A model generated the notes under the pieces. It was not told where the DNA came from and made no database searches. It saw nothing but the letters and a program-made list of their open reading frames with translations. A DNA stretch of 26,551 bases from a virus: positions 1-26,551 of IMG/VR virus record IMGVR_UViG_3300046009_008275, one strand, 5' to 3'. Positions within the stretch are counted from its first letter, which is position 1. The number at the start of each line of letters is the position of its first letter. A program made the translations under genes and the position numbers. Positions 1 through 7,306 of this stretch are shown piece after piece.

Positions 1-197
1 AGGGAATATTGAGGCGAAATGCCAGCTTTAAGCTCATCAATAGCAGCGGAGATATTTGTGACGAATTTAGGCAATTTCAAAAGCTCAGGTACCAGACCGA
101 CAAGCTCAGAAAATTGTACTTTTTTATCCTCAAGGATTTTGCCGATCTCGCTTATTAGTTCGGCTGAAATGATCACGCAGGTTTTTAATGCAGACAT
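1..197 (-). CDS. partial small helical protein, C-terminus off window
   Basis: Reading the minus strand from the ATG at 197 gives an uninterrupted frame of 65 codons to the window edge, beginning MSALKTCVIISAELISEIG. The residues look protein-like: alternating hydrophobic and charged positions typical of amphipathic helices, with segments such as EDKKVQFSELVGLVPELLKL. The overlapping plus-strand frame is Ser-rich and looks like its shadow. This is the only gene on the minus strand and it is divergent from the endolysin-like gene, so it probably belongs to another transcription unit leading leftward. A TAnnTTTG box lies 27 bases upstream of its ATG. I do not recognise the family; a structural or replication-associated small protein are both possible. 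Confidence 0.6.
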   Translation of the reverse strand, partial: MSALKTCVIISAELISEIGKILEDKKVQFSELVGLVPELLKLPKFVTNISAAIDELKAGISPQYS

Positions 198-223
198 GGT
201 AAATATTTTTTAGGTTAATAGCA

Positions 224-231
224 CAAAAATA
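224..231 (-). promoter_or_regulatory. candidate Bacteroidota -7 box for the leftward gene
   Basis: The minus strand reads TATTTTTG here, a match to the Bacteroidota -7 consensus TAnnTTTG, 27 bases before the minus-strand ATG. No clear TTTG -33 box is at the expected distance, so the call rests on one box and position in a divergent gap. Confidence 0.35.
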
Positions 232-243
232 CATTTTTTAATA

Positions 244-251
244 TATATTTG
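244..251 (+). promoter_or_regulatory. candidate Bacteroidota -7 box for the rightward operon
   Basis: TATATTTG matches TAnnTTTG and lies 19 bases before the GTG at 271. With the box at 224-231 on the other strand this makes a divergent pair in a 73-base gap. It is the only plausible promoter seen for the long rightward run of genes that includes the DNA-modification operon. The -33 region is A/T-rich but has no clear TTTG. Confidence 0.35.
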
Positions 252-270
252 TCTAAAATTACAAAAGTTT

Positions 271-897
271 GTGAAAAAATTTCAACAGATACTCAAAAAT
301 AGGGGCTATTATTCGGGAGCAATTGACGGAATAGTCGGACCACTTACATTGGCAGGAGCAAAGGCTTGGATTGACGATGAGATGAATACTCGAGGCTGGG
401 TTAAGCCAGTTAACGACTTAGTTTGGGTACGAACAGACCAAAGCTTCGACAATAAGTTTGCAGACTACTGCATCAGGTTCAATAACAGGATAGCTGACAT
501 GGTCATGAGCTGCTCAACTACTCCAGGCGATTTTATAATTTTTAATCCTTTGACGGTTGGCGGCATCACTGGCTCAGCTGTTGCCTGCGAGCAGCAAGTA
601 ATCGGGAGCCATAAGTTTGTCACGTCGGGCAATTGGAAAAGCCTTTGGTTAAATGCTCCTTACTTTTTTCAGTCTGGAGCTATTGAGATTTATAGAGATG
701 CCAACAAAGACAGAAAGCTCGATAAGACGGTAAAAACAAAGGGTTATTATGGAATAAACTTCCATAGGGGCGGAGTCGGGTCTTTTGTCGATAACTGGTC
801 AGCTGGTTGTATGGTAGTGCCAGATGCACGTTGGTTCGAAGCAATAAAGATTTTTTCCGCAAATCAATTGATAAATTTTACCCTAATAGAATTATGA
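271..897 (+). CDS. endolysin-like cell-wall enzyme: peptidoglycan-binding domain plus L,D-transpeptidase-like domain
   Basis: 208 residues from a GTG start; the frame is open back to 214 but offers no other ATG, GTG or TTG. Residues 1-35 form a PG_binding_1-type repeat (FQQILKNRGYYSG, then DGIVGPLT). The C-terminal half ends in a motif with H165 and a SAGC centred on C180, the arrangement of L,D-transpeptidase/YkuD-like enzymes whose catalytic Cys lies in S-x-GC. It should bind and cut or remodel peptidoglycan during lysis or entry. No signal peptide is visible, so a holin or virion placement would be needed. It shares a 4-base ATGA overlap with the next gene. A second lytic enzyme lies at 19807-20325. 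The bond cleaved is inferred only. Confidence 0.65.
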   Translation: MKKFQQILKNRGYYSGAIDGIVGPLTLAGAKAWIDDEMNTRGWVKPVNDLVWVRTDQSFDNKFADYCIRFNNRIADMVMSCSTTPGDFIIFNPLTVGGITGSAVACEQQVIGSHKFVTSGNWKSLWLNAPYFFQSGAIEIYRDANKDRKLDKTVKTKGYYGINFHRGGVGSFVDNWSAGCMVVPDARWFEAIKIFSANQLINFTLIEL

Positions 898-1487
898 AAA
901 TAGAATTGATTAAGTCGCAAAATATAGCACTCGCAAAGCTGGAAACAAACAAGGGGCAAATAGAGGGACTTCCAAAAAATCCACGTTTAATAAAGGACGC
1001 AAAGTTCGAAAAGTTAAAAAAAAGTATTGAGGATAATCCCGAAATGCTTGGAATGAGGGAAGTCTTAGTTTATCCGCACGGCTCAAAGTTTGTTATTATT
1101 GGCGGCAATATGCGCTTTCAGGCATGCAAGGAACTCGGATTTACTGAGGTGCCCTGCAAGGTACTTGATAAAGATACGACAGCGGAGCAGCTGCGAGCTA
1201 TTACAATAAAAGATAATGTAGGTTTTGGGGAGCACGACTGGGAACTTTTGGCGAATGAGTGGGACAGCGTTGAGTTAGATGAGTGGGGGCTGGATGTGCC
1301 CACATATTTAACGGATAGTGACATTGATTTGGATCAATTTTTTGAGGAATCAAATCAGGAGGAGAAAGAGCAAGTTTTTAAAATTGTACTCGAATATACA
1401 GAGGAGGATTATAATTCAGTGCTTGAGGCTTTGAAAAAACATTCAGGCAGTAAAGAAAATATAATTGCAAATTTATTAGGAATATGA
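894..1487 (+). CDS. ParB/Srx-fold protein at the head of the DNA-modification operon
   Basis: 197 residues from the ATG at 894, which overlaps the previous stop (ATGA); the frame is open further upstream but this start fits the coupling. Residues about 25-110 form a ParB N-terminal domain: LPKNPR at 26-31, then the nucleotide-binding box GGNMRFQA at 70-77. The following stretch (KDNVGFGEHDWELLANEW, 107-124) is the type I associate with ParB domains attached to phage and bacterial DNA methyltransferases. Residues 141-163 are acidic, and the end (GSKENIIANLLGI) is a short helical tail. No methyltransferase motif is present. Its stop overlaps the start of dpdA by four bases, which suggests coupled synthesis and a role in the modification, perhaps DNA targeting. 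ParB-fold proteins can be CTPases, nucleases or DNA binders; which applies is unknown. Confidence 0.75.
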   Translation: MKIELIKSQNIALAKLETNKGQIEGLPKNPRLIKDAKFEKLKKSIEDNPEMLGMREVLVYPHGSKFVIIGGNMRFQACKELGFTEVPCKVLDKDTTAEQLRAITIKDNVGFGEHDWELLANEWDSVELDEWGLDVPTYLTDSDIDLDQFFEESNQEEKEQVFKIVLEYTEEDYNSVLEALKKHSGSKENIIANLLGI

Positions 1488-2233
1488 TTGTTTATTTAGC
1501 AGGAGAAGCATACGGCGAGAAAGTTTTTCAGCATTATAAATATGATTTTAACCGATTAGATTCATTTTATTACGTTGGCAAAAATATAAACTTTACTGAT
1601 AAGATAAAATATTACAATCGTTATATTTTAGATAGTGGTGCCTTTACGTTTATTATGAGCAAAAAAAAAATCAATATTGACATCGACTATTTTACAGACC
1701 AATACATCGAGTTCGTAAACAATCACAATATTAATCTTTTTTTTGAGATGGATGTTGATGCAGTGTACGGCTATAATAAAGTAAAAAAATTACGAGCAAA
1801 AATCGAAAACAAAACTTTCAAACAAACGATTCCTGTATTCCATAAAAATAGAGGATTTGATGATTGGGTAGCAATGTGCAAAGATTATGATTATATTGCC
1901 ATCGGTATAGCTGGAAAAGATGTGGCGTGGGGCGACTATAAAATGTTTAATAAATTCGTTTTATCAGCAAAAGAACATAATACAAAAGTACACGGTCTTG
2001 GAATTACGGGAATGGAAAGTTTAAAACGCATTCCCTTTCACTCAGTGGACTCAAGTGCGTGGACTGCAGGAAATAGATATAAAACAATTTTTAAATTTGA
2101 TGGTGATTTTATCAAAAGCGTCAAAGTAGATTTATCAAAAAAGCGTATTTCAAATCACCTTGGTTTGGCAATGCATAATTTTGGTGAATGGTTAAAATTT
2201 AGTAAATCAATGGAAAATAAAATAATAATATGA
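1484..2233 (+). CDS. dpdA: DpdA-like DNA-guanine transglycosylase
   Basis: 249 residues. The protein looks like a compact TGT-superfamily enzyme: LDSGAF at 49-54 matches the DSGG(F/Y)Q segment carrying a catalytic Asp (D50), FFEMDVDA at 87-94 matches the substrate-recognition Asp region, IAIGIAG at 138-144 the glycine-rich base-binding loop, and FHSVDSSAW at 185-193 (D189) the nucleophile region. No CxCxxC zinc motif of classical TGT is visible. Phage DpdA proteins exchange guanine in DNA for 7-deazaguanines such as preQ0. It sits between a ParB-like gene and queC with 4-base overlaps on both sides. The gene is very A/T-rich (1561-1680 is about 22% G+C by hand count), unlike the terminase genes, hinting at separate acquisition. 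A tRNA-modifying TGT is unlikely because of length and context. Confidence 0.8.
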   Translation: MIVYLAGEAYGEKVFQHYKYDFNRLDSFYYVGKNINFTDKIKYYNRYILDSGAFTFIMSKKKINIDIDYFTDQYIEFVNNHNINLFFEMDVDAVYGYNKVKKLRAKIENKTFKQTIPVFHKNRGFDDWVAMCKDYDYIAIGIAGKDVAWGDYKMFNKFVLSAKEHNTKVHGLGITGMESLKRIPFHSVDSSAWTAGNRYKTIFKFDGDFIKSVKVDLSKKRISNHLGLAMHNFGEWLKFSKSMENKIII

Positions 2234-2913
2234 AAAAGTGTTTAGTAATTTGTTCGGGTGGATTAGACTCTACTACTATGTCATTAATTAAAAGGGAAGA
2301 GGGTAATGTTGTAGATTTAATCACTTTTGATTATGGACAAAAGGCATCTAACGAAATTAAGCAAAGTAAAAAGTTAGCAGAAAAAATTTATGCTAAACAT
2401 ATAATAATTGACATCAGCAGTTTAAAATTTATATTTGGTGATAAAAATCAATTAACCAATGATAATATCGAAGTAGAAAATACTTTTAAAGGCTCTGTCG
2501 TTGTTCCATTACGAAATTCAGTATTCGTTAATTTAGCATATATTTACGCTATGACACATCAGTATGATGAGGTTATTCTTGGTAGCCATTTGGATGATTT
2601 AACATTAGATGAAAATAATGAATATATGTTCCCAGATTGTTCTCCACAATTTTTTACAGCAATGAATCAAGCTTATGAAAAAGGAAAGCGCAAAGAAGAC
2701 CATAAAACTGAGATTATTTCTGCCAGTATGTTAAATTTTTATAAAAAAAATCTTATACAAAAAGCATATGAAATTAATAAGTATATATTATTCGAAAGTT
2801 GGTCTTGTTATTTAAATGAAGAGGTTCAATGTGGAATTTGTGATAGTTGTAAAAATAGGAAGAATTCATTTATACAAGCTGATATACAAGATGAAACAAT
2901 TTACAAAAATTAA
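2230..2913 (+). CDS. queC: 7-cyano-7-deazaguanine (preQ0) synthase QueC
   Basis: 227 residues, full length for the family. It has the PP-loop ATP-binding motif SGGLDSTT at 9-16, the VPLRN segment at 93-97, GSHLDD at 118-123, PDCSPQFF at 136-142 and four C-terminal zinc-ligand cysteines (C193, C201, C204, C207 in CGICDSC). QueC converts 7-carboxy-7-deazaguanine to preQ0 with ATP and ammonia, the last step before insertion by DpdA. Its start overlaps the dpdA stop by four bases. The gene is A/T-rich like dpdA, while queE, folE and the terminase genes are less so. No amidotransferase (Gat) domain is fused, so preQ0 rather than an archaeosine-type base is predicted. Confidence 0.92.
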   Translation: MKKCLVICSGGLDSTTMSLIKREEGNVVDLITFDYGQKASNEIKQSKKLAEKIYAKHIIIDISSLKFIFGDKNQLTNDNIEVENTFKGSVVVPLRNSVFVNLAYIYAMTHQYDEVILGSHLDDLTLDENNEYMFPDCSPQFFTAMNQAYEKGKRKEDHKTEIISASMLNFYKKNLIQKAYEINKYILFESWSCYLNEEVQCGICDSCKNRKNSFIQADIQDETIYKN

Positions 2914-2918
2914 GAATA

Positions 2919-3317
2919 ATGATAATAGAAAAAAAATATCACTTTTATGCTGCTCACAGAAATAAAGCAGCAGGCGAAAAATGCGGACGTATTCACGGTC
3001 ATACATACGATGTTAAATGTTTTTTTAAATTTGATTTTATAGGCGAAGGAGGTGTCACTTGTTTATTTTCTGATATAGACAAACTTGTCGAACCTATAAT
3101 AAAAGAGCATTGTCATTGGTTTCTACTCAGCCAAGAAGATCAACTTTGCGCCATATTAGAACTGGCTGGAGAGCCTTTCTTATCTTTGCCTTTTGAAACA
3201 TCAGCAGAAAATATGTCAATATGGCTTTTTACTCGAATAAGGAACGAAACAAAATTGCCTATTTTTAGAATTGAATTAGGTGAAACAAAATCAAGCACAG
3301 TAATTTATGAGCCTTAA
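2919..3317 (+). CDS. queD: 6-carboxy-5,6,7,8-tetrahydropterin synthase QueD
   Basis: 132 residues, usual size for QueD. Zinc ligands are H13 and the HGH at 26-28; the catalytic Cys is C22 in GEKCGRIHGH; the conserved FSDID is at 50-54, a catalytic His is near H66, and GET is at 121-123. QueD turns dihydroneopterin triphosphate made by FolE into carboxytetrahydropterin, the substrate of QueE. It begins five bases after queC and its end overlaps queE by 11 bases. A eukaryote-type pyruvoyl-tetrahydropterin synthase is the alternative, but the neighbours settle the role. Confidence 0.92.
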   Translation: MIIEKKYHFYAAHRNKAAGEKCGRIHGHTYDVKCFFKFDFIGEGGVTCLFSDIDKLVEPIIKEHCHWFLLSQEDQLCAILELAGEPFLSLPFETSAENMSIWLFTRIRNETKLPIFRIELGETKSSTVIYEP

Positions 3318-3903
3318 AATTTCAGAAATATTTTACTCTTTACAGGGCGAGGGAGCGAGAGCAGGCACTCCGACAATCTTTATCAGATTACAAGGTTGCA
3401 AAGCGAAATTTGCATGTGCTGCAATGGGTATTAAATGCGACACAGAGTTTGAATCTGGCAAAGAGTATTCACTTGATCAGTTGTATAATTTTATAAAAGA
3501 TATGCCAAGCTGGGAAATAACTTGGACAGGTGGGGAACCGACAGACCAACTTACGGATGAAATTATAAGCTATTTCGCACAAAAAGGGTACTATCAGGCG
3601 ATTGAAACGTCTGGTCTTAATCCAGTATGTAATGGATTAGATTTTGTTTGTATAAGCCCGAAAGTTGCTGAGCATATAATTAAAAAGAATTTTCCAAACG
3701 GATGCGACGAGCTCAGATATGTAAGGCACAAAGGGCAAGATATACCTCAACCAGCAATTGAAGCAAAACATTATTGGATAAGTCCGCACTCGGACGGTTT
3801 TACAATAAATGCAGAAAATTTAAAACATTGCATAAGCCTTTGTTTACAAAATCCAAAATGGAAATTATCAGTGCAAAATCATAAATTATGGAATATACTA
3901 TAA
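3307..3903 (+). CDS. queE: 7-carboxy-7-deazaguanine synthase QueE (radical SAM)
   Basis: 198 residues. The start [16 protein letters not shown] and the SAM-binding TGGEP at 74-78 are typical QueE features, as are CDTEF at 44-48 and ISPK at 116-119. QueE rearranges carboxytetrahydropterin into 7-carboxy-7-deazaguanine. The iron-sulfur loop is unusual: its three cysteines are C31, C37 and C44, giving CX5CX6C instead of the common CX3CX2C. The first and third fit the usual places (GC and CDTEF), while the Cys normally three residues before CDT is Gly here. It overlaps queD by 11 bases and folE by 16. Context makes the assignment firm even though the cluster loop departs from the textbook form. 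Confidence 0.9.
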   Translation: MSLKISEIFYSLQGEGARAGTPTIFIRLQGCKAKFACAAMGIKCDTEFESGKEYSLDQLYNFIKDMPSWEITWTGGEPTDQLTDEIISYFAQKGYYQAIETSGLNPVCNGLDFVCISPKVAEHIIKKNFPNGCDELRYVRHKGQDIPQPAIEAKHYWISPHSDGFTINAENLKHCISLCLQNPKWKLSVQNHKLWNIL

Positions 3904-4433
3904 ATACTGCTGAATGGCATTTTCAACAAATTTTGGAGCAGCTTGGAGAGGATATATCTCGGGAGGGCTTAATCGAAACTCCCAAAAGATATGTAAAATT
4001 TATGCGAGAATTTCTGGAGCCGAAAGATTTTAATTTTACAACTTTTGATGCAGAGGGAACTGACGAAATGATATTGCAAACAAATATACCTTTTTACTCT
4101 TTATGCGAGCACCATACAGCGCCATTTTTTGGAGTTGCTAATATTGCTTACATACCATATAAGAAAATAGTTGGACTATCAAAACTGGCTCGAACTGTTG
4201 ACTTATATGCAAACAGATTTCAAAATCAGGAACGAATAACAACACAAATAGCAGAACGATTACAAAAGGAATTAAATCCAGTCGGAGTTGCTGTAAGCTT
4301 AAAAGCTCAACATCTTTGTATGTGTATGCGAGGAGTAAAAAAGCACGACACGTGGACAGTTACGAGCAAAATGCTTGGAGCTTTTAAAGAAGATGACAAA
4401 GCTCGAAACGAGTTTCTAAATTTAATTAAATAA
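3888..4433 (+). CDS. folE: GTP cyclohydrolase I (FolE)
   Basis: 181 residues. Zinc ligands are C73 and H76 ([10 protein letters not shown]) and C144 (QHLCMCMRG); the conserved [12 protein letters not shown] helix is at 114-125 and GLSKLAR at 96-102. The enzyme opens GTP and forms dihydroneopterin triphosphate, the first step toward 7-deazaguanines. With queD, queE and queC it gives the phage the complete route from GTP to preQ0 rather than relying on host supply. The start overlaps the queE end by 16 bases and the next gene follows after two bases. Involvement in folate synthesis is possible but unlikely in this context. Confidence 0.93.
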   Translation: MEYTINTAEWHFQQILEQLGEDISREGLIETPKRYVKFMREFLEPKDFNFTTFDAEGTDEMILQTNIPFYSLCEHHTAPFFGVANIAYIPYKKIVGLSKLARTVDLYANRFQNQERITTQIAERLQKELNPVGVAVSLKAQHLCMCMRGVKKHDTWTVTSKMLGAFKEDDKARNEFLNLIK

Positions 4434-4435
4434 TT

Positions 4436-4900
4436 ATGCCAATACCCACGCCAACACCAGCCGAAGACGTCGACAAATTTATCAACCGCTGTATGTCAGA
4501 CGAAAATATGAATACCGACTATCCAGACCAGAAACAACGGTATGCAGTTTGTCTTGTCACATACGAAAAGCAAGCGCAAAAGAAAATTTTAGCTCAGGAA
4601 ACTTTCACGGACTATCCGCAGGCAGCTACAACAAACGCAAAGAGGGCGCTAAAGTGGAGAGATGAAACTGGGAACCCTCGAGGATGCGGCACTCCAGTCG
4701 GTTGGGCACGAGCTAATCAGTTAGCAAATAGAGAGCCAATAAGCTTCGACACTATCAAAAGAATGGCAGCGTTTCAAAGGTTCAGGAGGTTTGCTGGGAA
4801 GAGTTATGAGGAAGGTTGCGGAACGATAATGTGGGACGCTTGGGGCGGAACTGAGGGCGTCGATTATGCGATAAGAAAAGTTAAAGAAATAGAGGGATGA
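4436..4900 (+). CDS. phage protein with a conserved motif seen in head/protease-associated proteins
   Basis: 154 residues. Two recognisable parts: an N-terminal segment (KFINRCMSDENMNTDYPDQ, then QRYAVC) and a C-terminal domain from about residue 55 with ETFTDYPQAATTNAKRAL, CGTPVGWARANQLANRE, and GCGTIMWDAWGG. Both segments recur, in my memory of such proteins, in phage head or prohead-protease related proteins (XkdF-like context). No catalytic residues can be identified. It lies between folE and the terminase genes with a 2-base gap before and an ATGA overlap after. Function is unknown; a packaging or head role is the context-based guess. Confidence 0.6.
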   Translation: MPIPTPTPAEDVDKFINRCMSDENMNTDYPDQKQRYAVCLVTYEKQAQKKILAQETFTDYPQAATTNAKRALKWRDETGNPRGCGTPVGWARANQLANREPISFDTIKRMAAFQRFRRFAGKSYEEGCGTIMWDAWGGTEGVDYAIRKVKEIEG

Positions 4901-5082
4901 CACGGAACGATAGGACAAGGCTCCGCAGGGAGTACGAATATTTACGAGGCTGCAGCGAGATGCTCAGCTGGTTTGTTTTGAGCAACCCGTCGGACGATCT
5001 AATCGAGGATAAGCTCGACAAAATTCAGGGGCGGATGGAAGCACTCACGACCATGCTCAAAAAATTAGAAAGCCAAAACTAA
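4897..5082 (+). CDS. small charged helical protein of unknown function
   Basis: 61 residues, starting in a 4-base ATGA overlap with the upstream gene and ending 18 bases before the small-terminase candidate. The sequence is rich in Arg, Glu, Leu and Lys (RTRLRREYEYLRG; then DKIQGRMEALTTMLKKLE) and predicts two helices, the second coiled-coil-like. No family recognised. Coupled translation and a protein-like composition make it likely real. DNA or terminase binding is only a guess from its position. Confidence 0.6.
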   Translation: MTRNDRTRLRREYEYLRGCSEMLSWFVLSNPSDDLIEDKLDKIQGRMEALTTMLKKLESQN

Positions 5083-5100
5083 CAGGGTAAAATCAGGGAA

Positions 5101-5427
5101 ATGAAAGGAGTACCACCAGAACACACAAAGTTTAAAAAAGGTCAGTCAGGCAACCCGAAAGGACGTCCGCCAATTCGTGACATTAAAGTCGTGCTTCAGG
5201 ACCTGCTCAGTCAGGAAAAGAACGGCACGCAGTTAATTGACGGTCTTATGTCGGTAGTGGTCAATAAGGCGCTAAAAGGCGATTTAAAGGCAGTCGACAT
5301 GCTTTTGAGTTATACCTTTGGCAAAGCAACACAACGCACTGAGATAACTGGCTCAGAGGGCGAGAAAATAGACTTTACAATCAATGTAGTGCAGGGAAAA
5401 GAGAATTTACCTTATAAGCCAGACTAA
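5101..5427 (+). CDS. small terminase subunit-like protein
   Basis: 108 residues. The opening FKKGQSGNPKGRPP (11-24) is the hallmark N-terminus of a phage family with a basic, Gly/Pro-rich DNA-binding start (DUF5681-like) commonly placed next to large terminase genes. The rest is a helical region (VVLQDLLSQ to MLLSYTFGKATQ) and a short tail. It would recognise phage DNA and load the packaging motor. The stop overlaps the first base of the large subunit gene (TAATG). The region is G+C-rich by local standards (5161-5220 is about 52%). The small-subunit role is inferred from family and position. Confidence 0.7.
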   Translation: MKGVPPEHTKFKKGQSGNPKGRPPIRDIKVVLQDLLSQEKNGTQLIDGLMSVVVNKALKGDLKAVDMLLSYTFGKATQRTEITGSEGEKIDFTINVVQGKENLPYKPD

Positions 5428-6617
5428 TGAACACAACAGCTATTTTTTTATGGAATAGAACTCCAGAAAAGTATGCAAAGGTAGATCGAAAGAAAAAAGT
5501 TATTTGCATCAATCAGGGGGGCACGGCAGCGGGAAAAACATACGCAATTATGCAGGTGCTTTTTTGCTTAGCTATTGAAAATGCTGGCTGGGTTATTACG
5601 GTAGTCGGGCAGGACTATCCAAATCTTGCAAAGGGAAGTATAAGAGATAGCGAAAAAATCGCAGCGGAGACACCTTTCATTTTAGCGAGCTTAGACGGTG
5701 GGTTTAATAGGACTTCAAAGTGCTACAAATTCAAGAACGGCTCTATATTAGAGTTCACGAGTTATCAAACTGCTCAGGACGCAAAAAACGGAAAGCGACA
5801 GGTCTTATTTGTGAATGAAGCAAACGGTGTACATTACGACATATTTAACGAGCTTAACCTCAGGACTGACAAAAGGGTATTTATTGACTACAATCCGAAT
5901 AGTGAGTTCTGGGTACATGAAAAGCTAATCGGAAATGAAAATGTCGCTTATTTTATCTCTAACTTCATGCACAATAATTTTGTAAGCGATACTATAGTCG
6001 AAGGCATTTTGAAGCTAAAAGAAAAAGATCCGATGCTCTGGAGGGTTTACGGACTCGGGCAGACTGGAAAAATTGAGGGTACTGTTTTTGATTATCGAAT
6101 AGTAGAAGAGATGCCTTACAATTTAGATAAAAGAGCTTTTGGTCTGGATTTTGGTTTTACGAATGATCCGACAACTTTAGTCGAATGCGGCATATCGGAC
6201 GGTGAGATTTACGGCAGGGAGGTTATTTATCAAACTGGTTTAACAAATAGAGATATAAACGCTTTATTTATTGATCACGGCATAAGAAAAAGCGAGCCAA
6301 TATTTGCGGACTCTGCGGACCCGAAAAGCATCTACGAGCTGAAAATGTACGGATGGAATATTATGCCAGCGGAAAAAGGTCCCGACTCGATACCATACTC
6401 AATAAATTTATTAAAGCAATACGGAAAAATCAATTTAACAAGGGGCAGCCAAAACTGGATTAAGGAAGCACAAAATTACAAATGGAAGGAAGCAAGAGAC
6501 GGAAAAAAACTACCTTTACCAGTGGATGCGTTTAACCACGCGTGGGACGCTTGCAGATACTGGGCGCTCGGAATGCTTAAAAAAGGACAGACAAAGGGAT
6601 TATTAGCGTACGGATAA
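5427..6617 (+). CDS. terL: terminase large subunit
   Basis: 396 residues. ATPase domain: Walker A GGTAAGKT at 31-38, Walker B VLFVNEAN at 126-133 with catalytic E131, and a coupling-motif region near IDYNPN at 153-158. Nuclease domain: GLDFGFTNDPTT at 239-250 (D241), FADSADP at 293-299 and HAWDACRY at 371-378 (D374) supply the acidic metal ligands. The protein pumps DNA into proheads and cuts it. It follows the small subunit candidate directly. An SSB and tail genes come next, not the portal, which is about 17.5 kb downstream. Confidence 0.93.
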   Translation: MNTTAIFLWNRTPEKYAKVDRKKKVICINQGGTAAGKTYAIMQVLFCLAIENAGWVITVVGQDYPNLAKGSIRDSEKIAAETPFILASLDGGFNRTSKCYKFKNGSILEFTSYQTAQDAKNGKRQVLFVNEANGVHYDIFNELNLRTDKRVFIDYNPNSEFWVHEKLIGNENVAYFISNFMHNNFVSDTIVEGILKLKEKDPMLWRVYGLGQTGKIEGTVFDYRIVEEMPYNLDKRAFGLDFGFTNDPTTLVECGISDGEIYGREVIYQTGLTNRDINALFIDHGIRKSEPIFADSADPKSIYELKMYGWNIMPAEKGPDSIPYSINLLKQYGKINLTRGSQNWIKEAQNYKWKEARDGKKLPLPVDAFNHAWDACRYWALGMLKKGQTKGLLAYG

Positions 6618-6626
6618 ATAAAAATT

Positions 6627-6959
6627 ATGATCAACAAAGTAACTTTAGTCGGGCGATTAGGCTCAGACACCGAAACAAAGGAAGCCAAAAACGGAAAGCC
6701 CTTCACAAAATTAAACATAGCCACAACGTCGGGCTATTATGACAATAATAAAAAGTGGGTAGAGCAGACATACTGGCATGCTGTCTTAGCGTGGTGGAAG
6801 CTCGATGCTAAAAAGGGCGAAACGGTTTTTGTAGAGGGCGAAATAAATTATACTGAGGACAAAAAAACAATCATTAAGGCAAATATGGTCAAGGTCTTGA
6901 CCGGTGCCAAAGCAAACACTCAAAGCAGTAACGAGGCAGAGGATAAGCTGCCATTTTAA
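6627..6959 (+). CDS. ssb: single-stranded DNA-binding protein
   Basis: 110 residues with the SSB OB-fold signature: NKVTLVGRLGSDTETKEAKN, FTKLNIATT, then WHAVLAWW and GETVFVEGEI. It ends in an acidic tip, EDKLPF, like the bacterial SSB DDIPF tail that recruits replication and repair partners. It binds ssDNA during phage replication, recombination or end processing. The location is odd for a replication gene: between the large terminase and tail genes, presumably transcribed late with them. It is shorter than bacterial SSB because the linker is brief. Confidence 0.9.
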   Translation: MINKVTLVGRLGSDTETKEAKNGKPFTKLNIATTSGYYDNNKKWVEQTYWHAVLAWWKLDAKKGETVFVEGEINYTEDKKTIIKANMVKVLTGAKANTQSSNEAEDKLPF

Positions 6960-6979
6960 TAACTCCAAAATTCAATATT

Positions 6980-7306
6980 ATGACAAATGAAGAACTCCAG
7001 ATCGGAGCGCAATGGATGGCGATCTTAAACGCTTACAGCCACGACTTTACTACAAAGGCGCTTTTTAATCAAACGGCTAACTACCTTAAACACAATCACG
7101 GTCAAAAGGTAAGGGATACTAAATTCAAACGAGAGGTTAAGCCCACAACGGTACTAAATGAAAATGTAAAACAAAAGCCCAAAACTATCGGACTAATGGA
7201 GGCAGCGAAGAAAAGGGAAGAGCAGGAAGAGCCGACAAACTTACTGGCAATTGACGAAACCGACGGAGATTTGTTACCAAAAAAAGGACGCAAAAAAAAT
7301 GTATAA
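6980..7306 (+). CDS. hypothetical protein with basic tail
   Basis: 108 residues, no family recognised. The N-terminal 40 residues look helical (NEELQIGAQWMAILNAY); the middle is Lys-rich and low in hydrophobic residues; the end is acidic then strongly basic (DLLPKKGRKKNV). The C-terminal half looks disordered. Its last eight bases overlap the start of the tail assembly chaperone gene, so it is probably co-translated with it. Function unknown. Confidence 0.6.
   Translation: MTNEELQIGAQWMAILNAYSHDFTTKALFNQTANYLKHNHGQKVRDTKFKREVKPTTVLNENVKQKPKTIGLMEAAKKREEQEEPTNLLAIDETDGDLLPKKGRKKNV

Noticed and set aside
19-213. 64-codon plus-strand frame at the window start
   Set aside because: Its product is Ser/Ile-rich and shadow-like; the opposite strand gives a better helical protein from an ATG at 197 with a promoter-like box upstream.
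807-893. Upstream extension of the ParB-like gene inside the endolysin gene
   Set aside because: The ATG at 894 makes the ATGA overlap that recurs throughout the operon, and the extra 29 residues do not look like part of the ParB fold.
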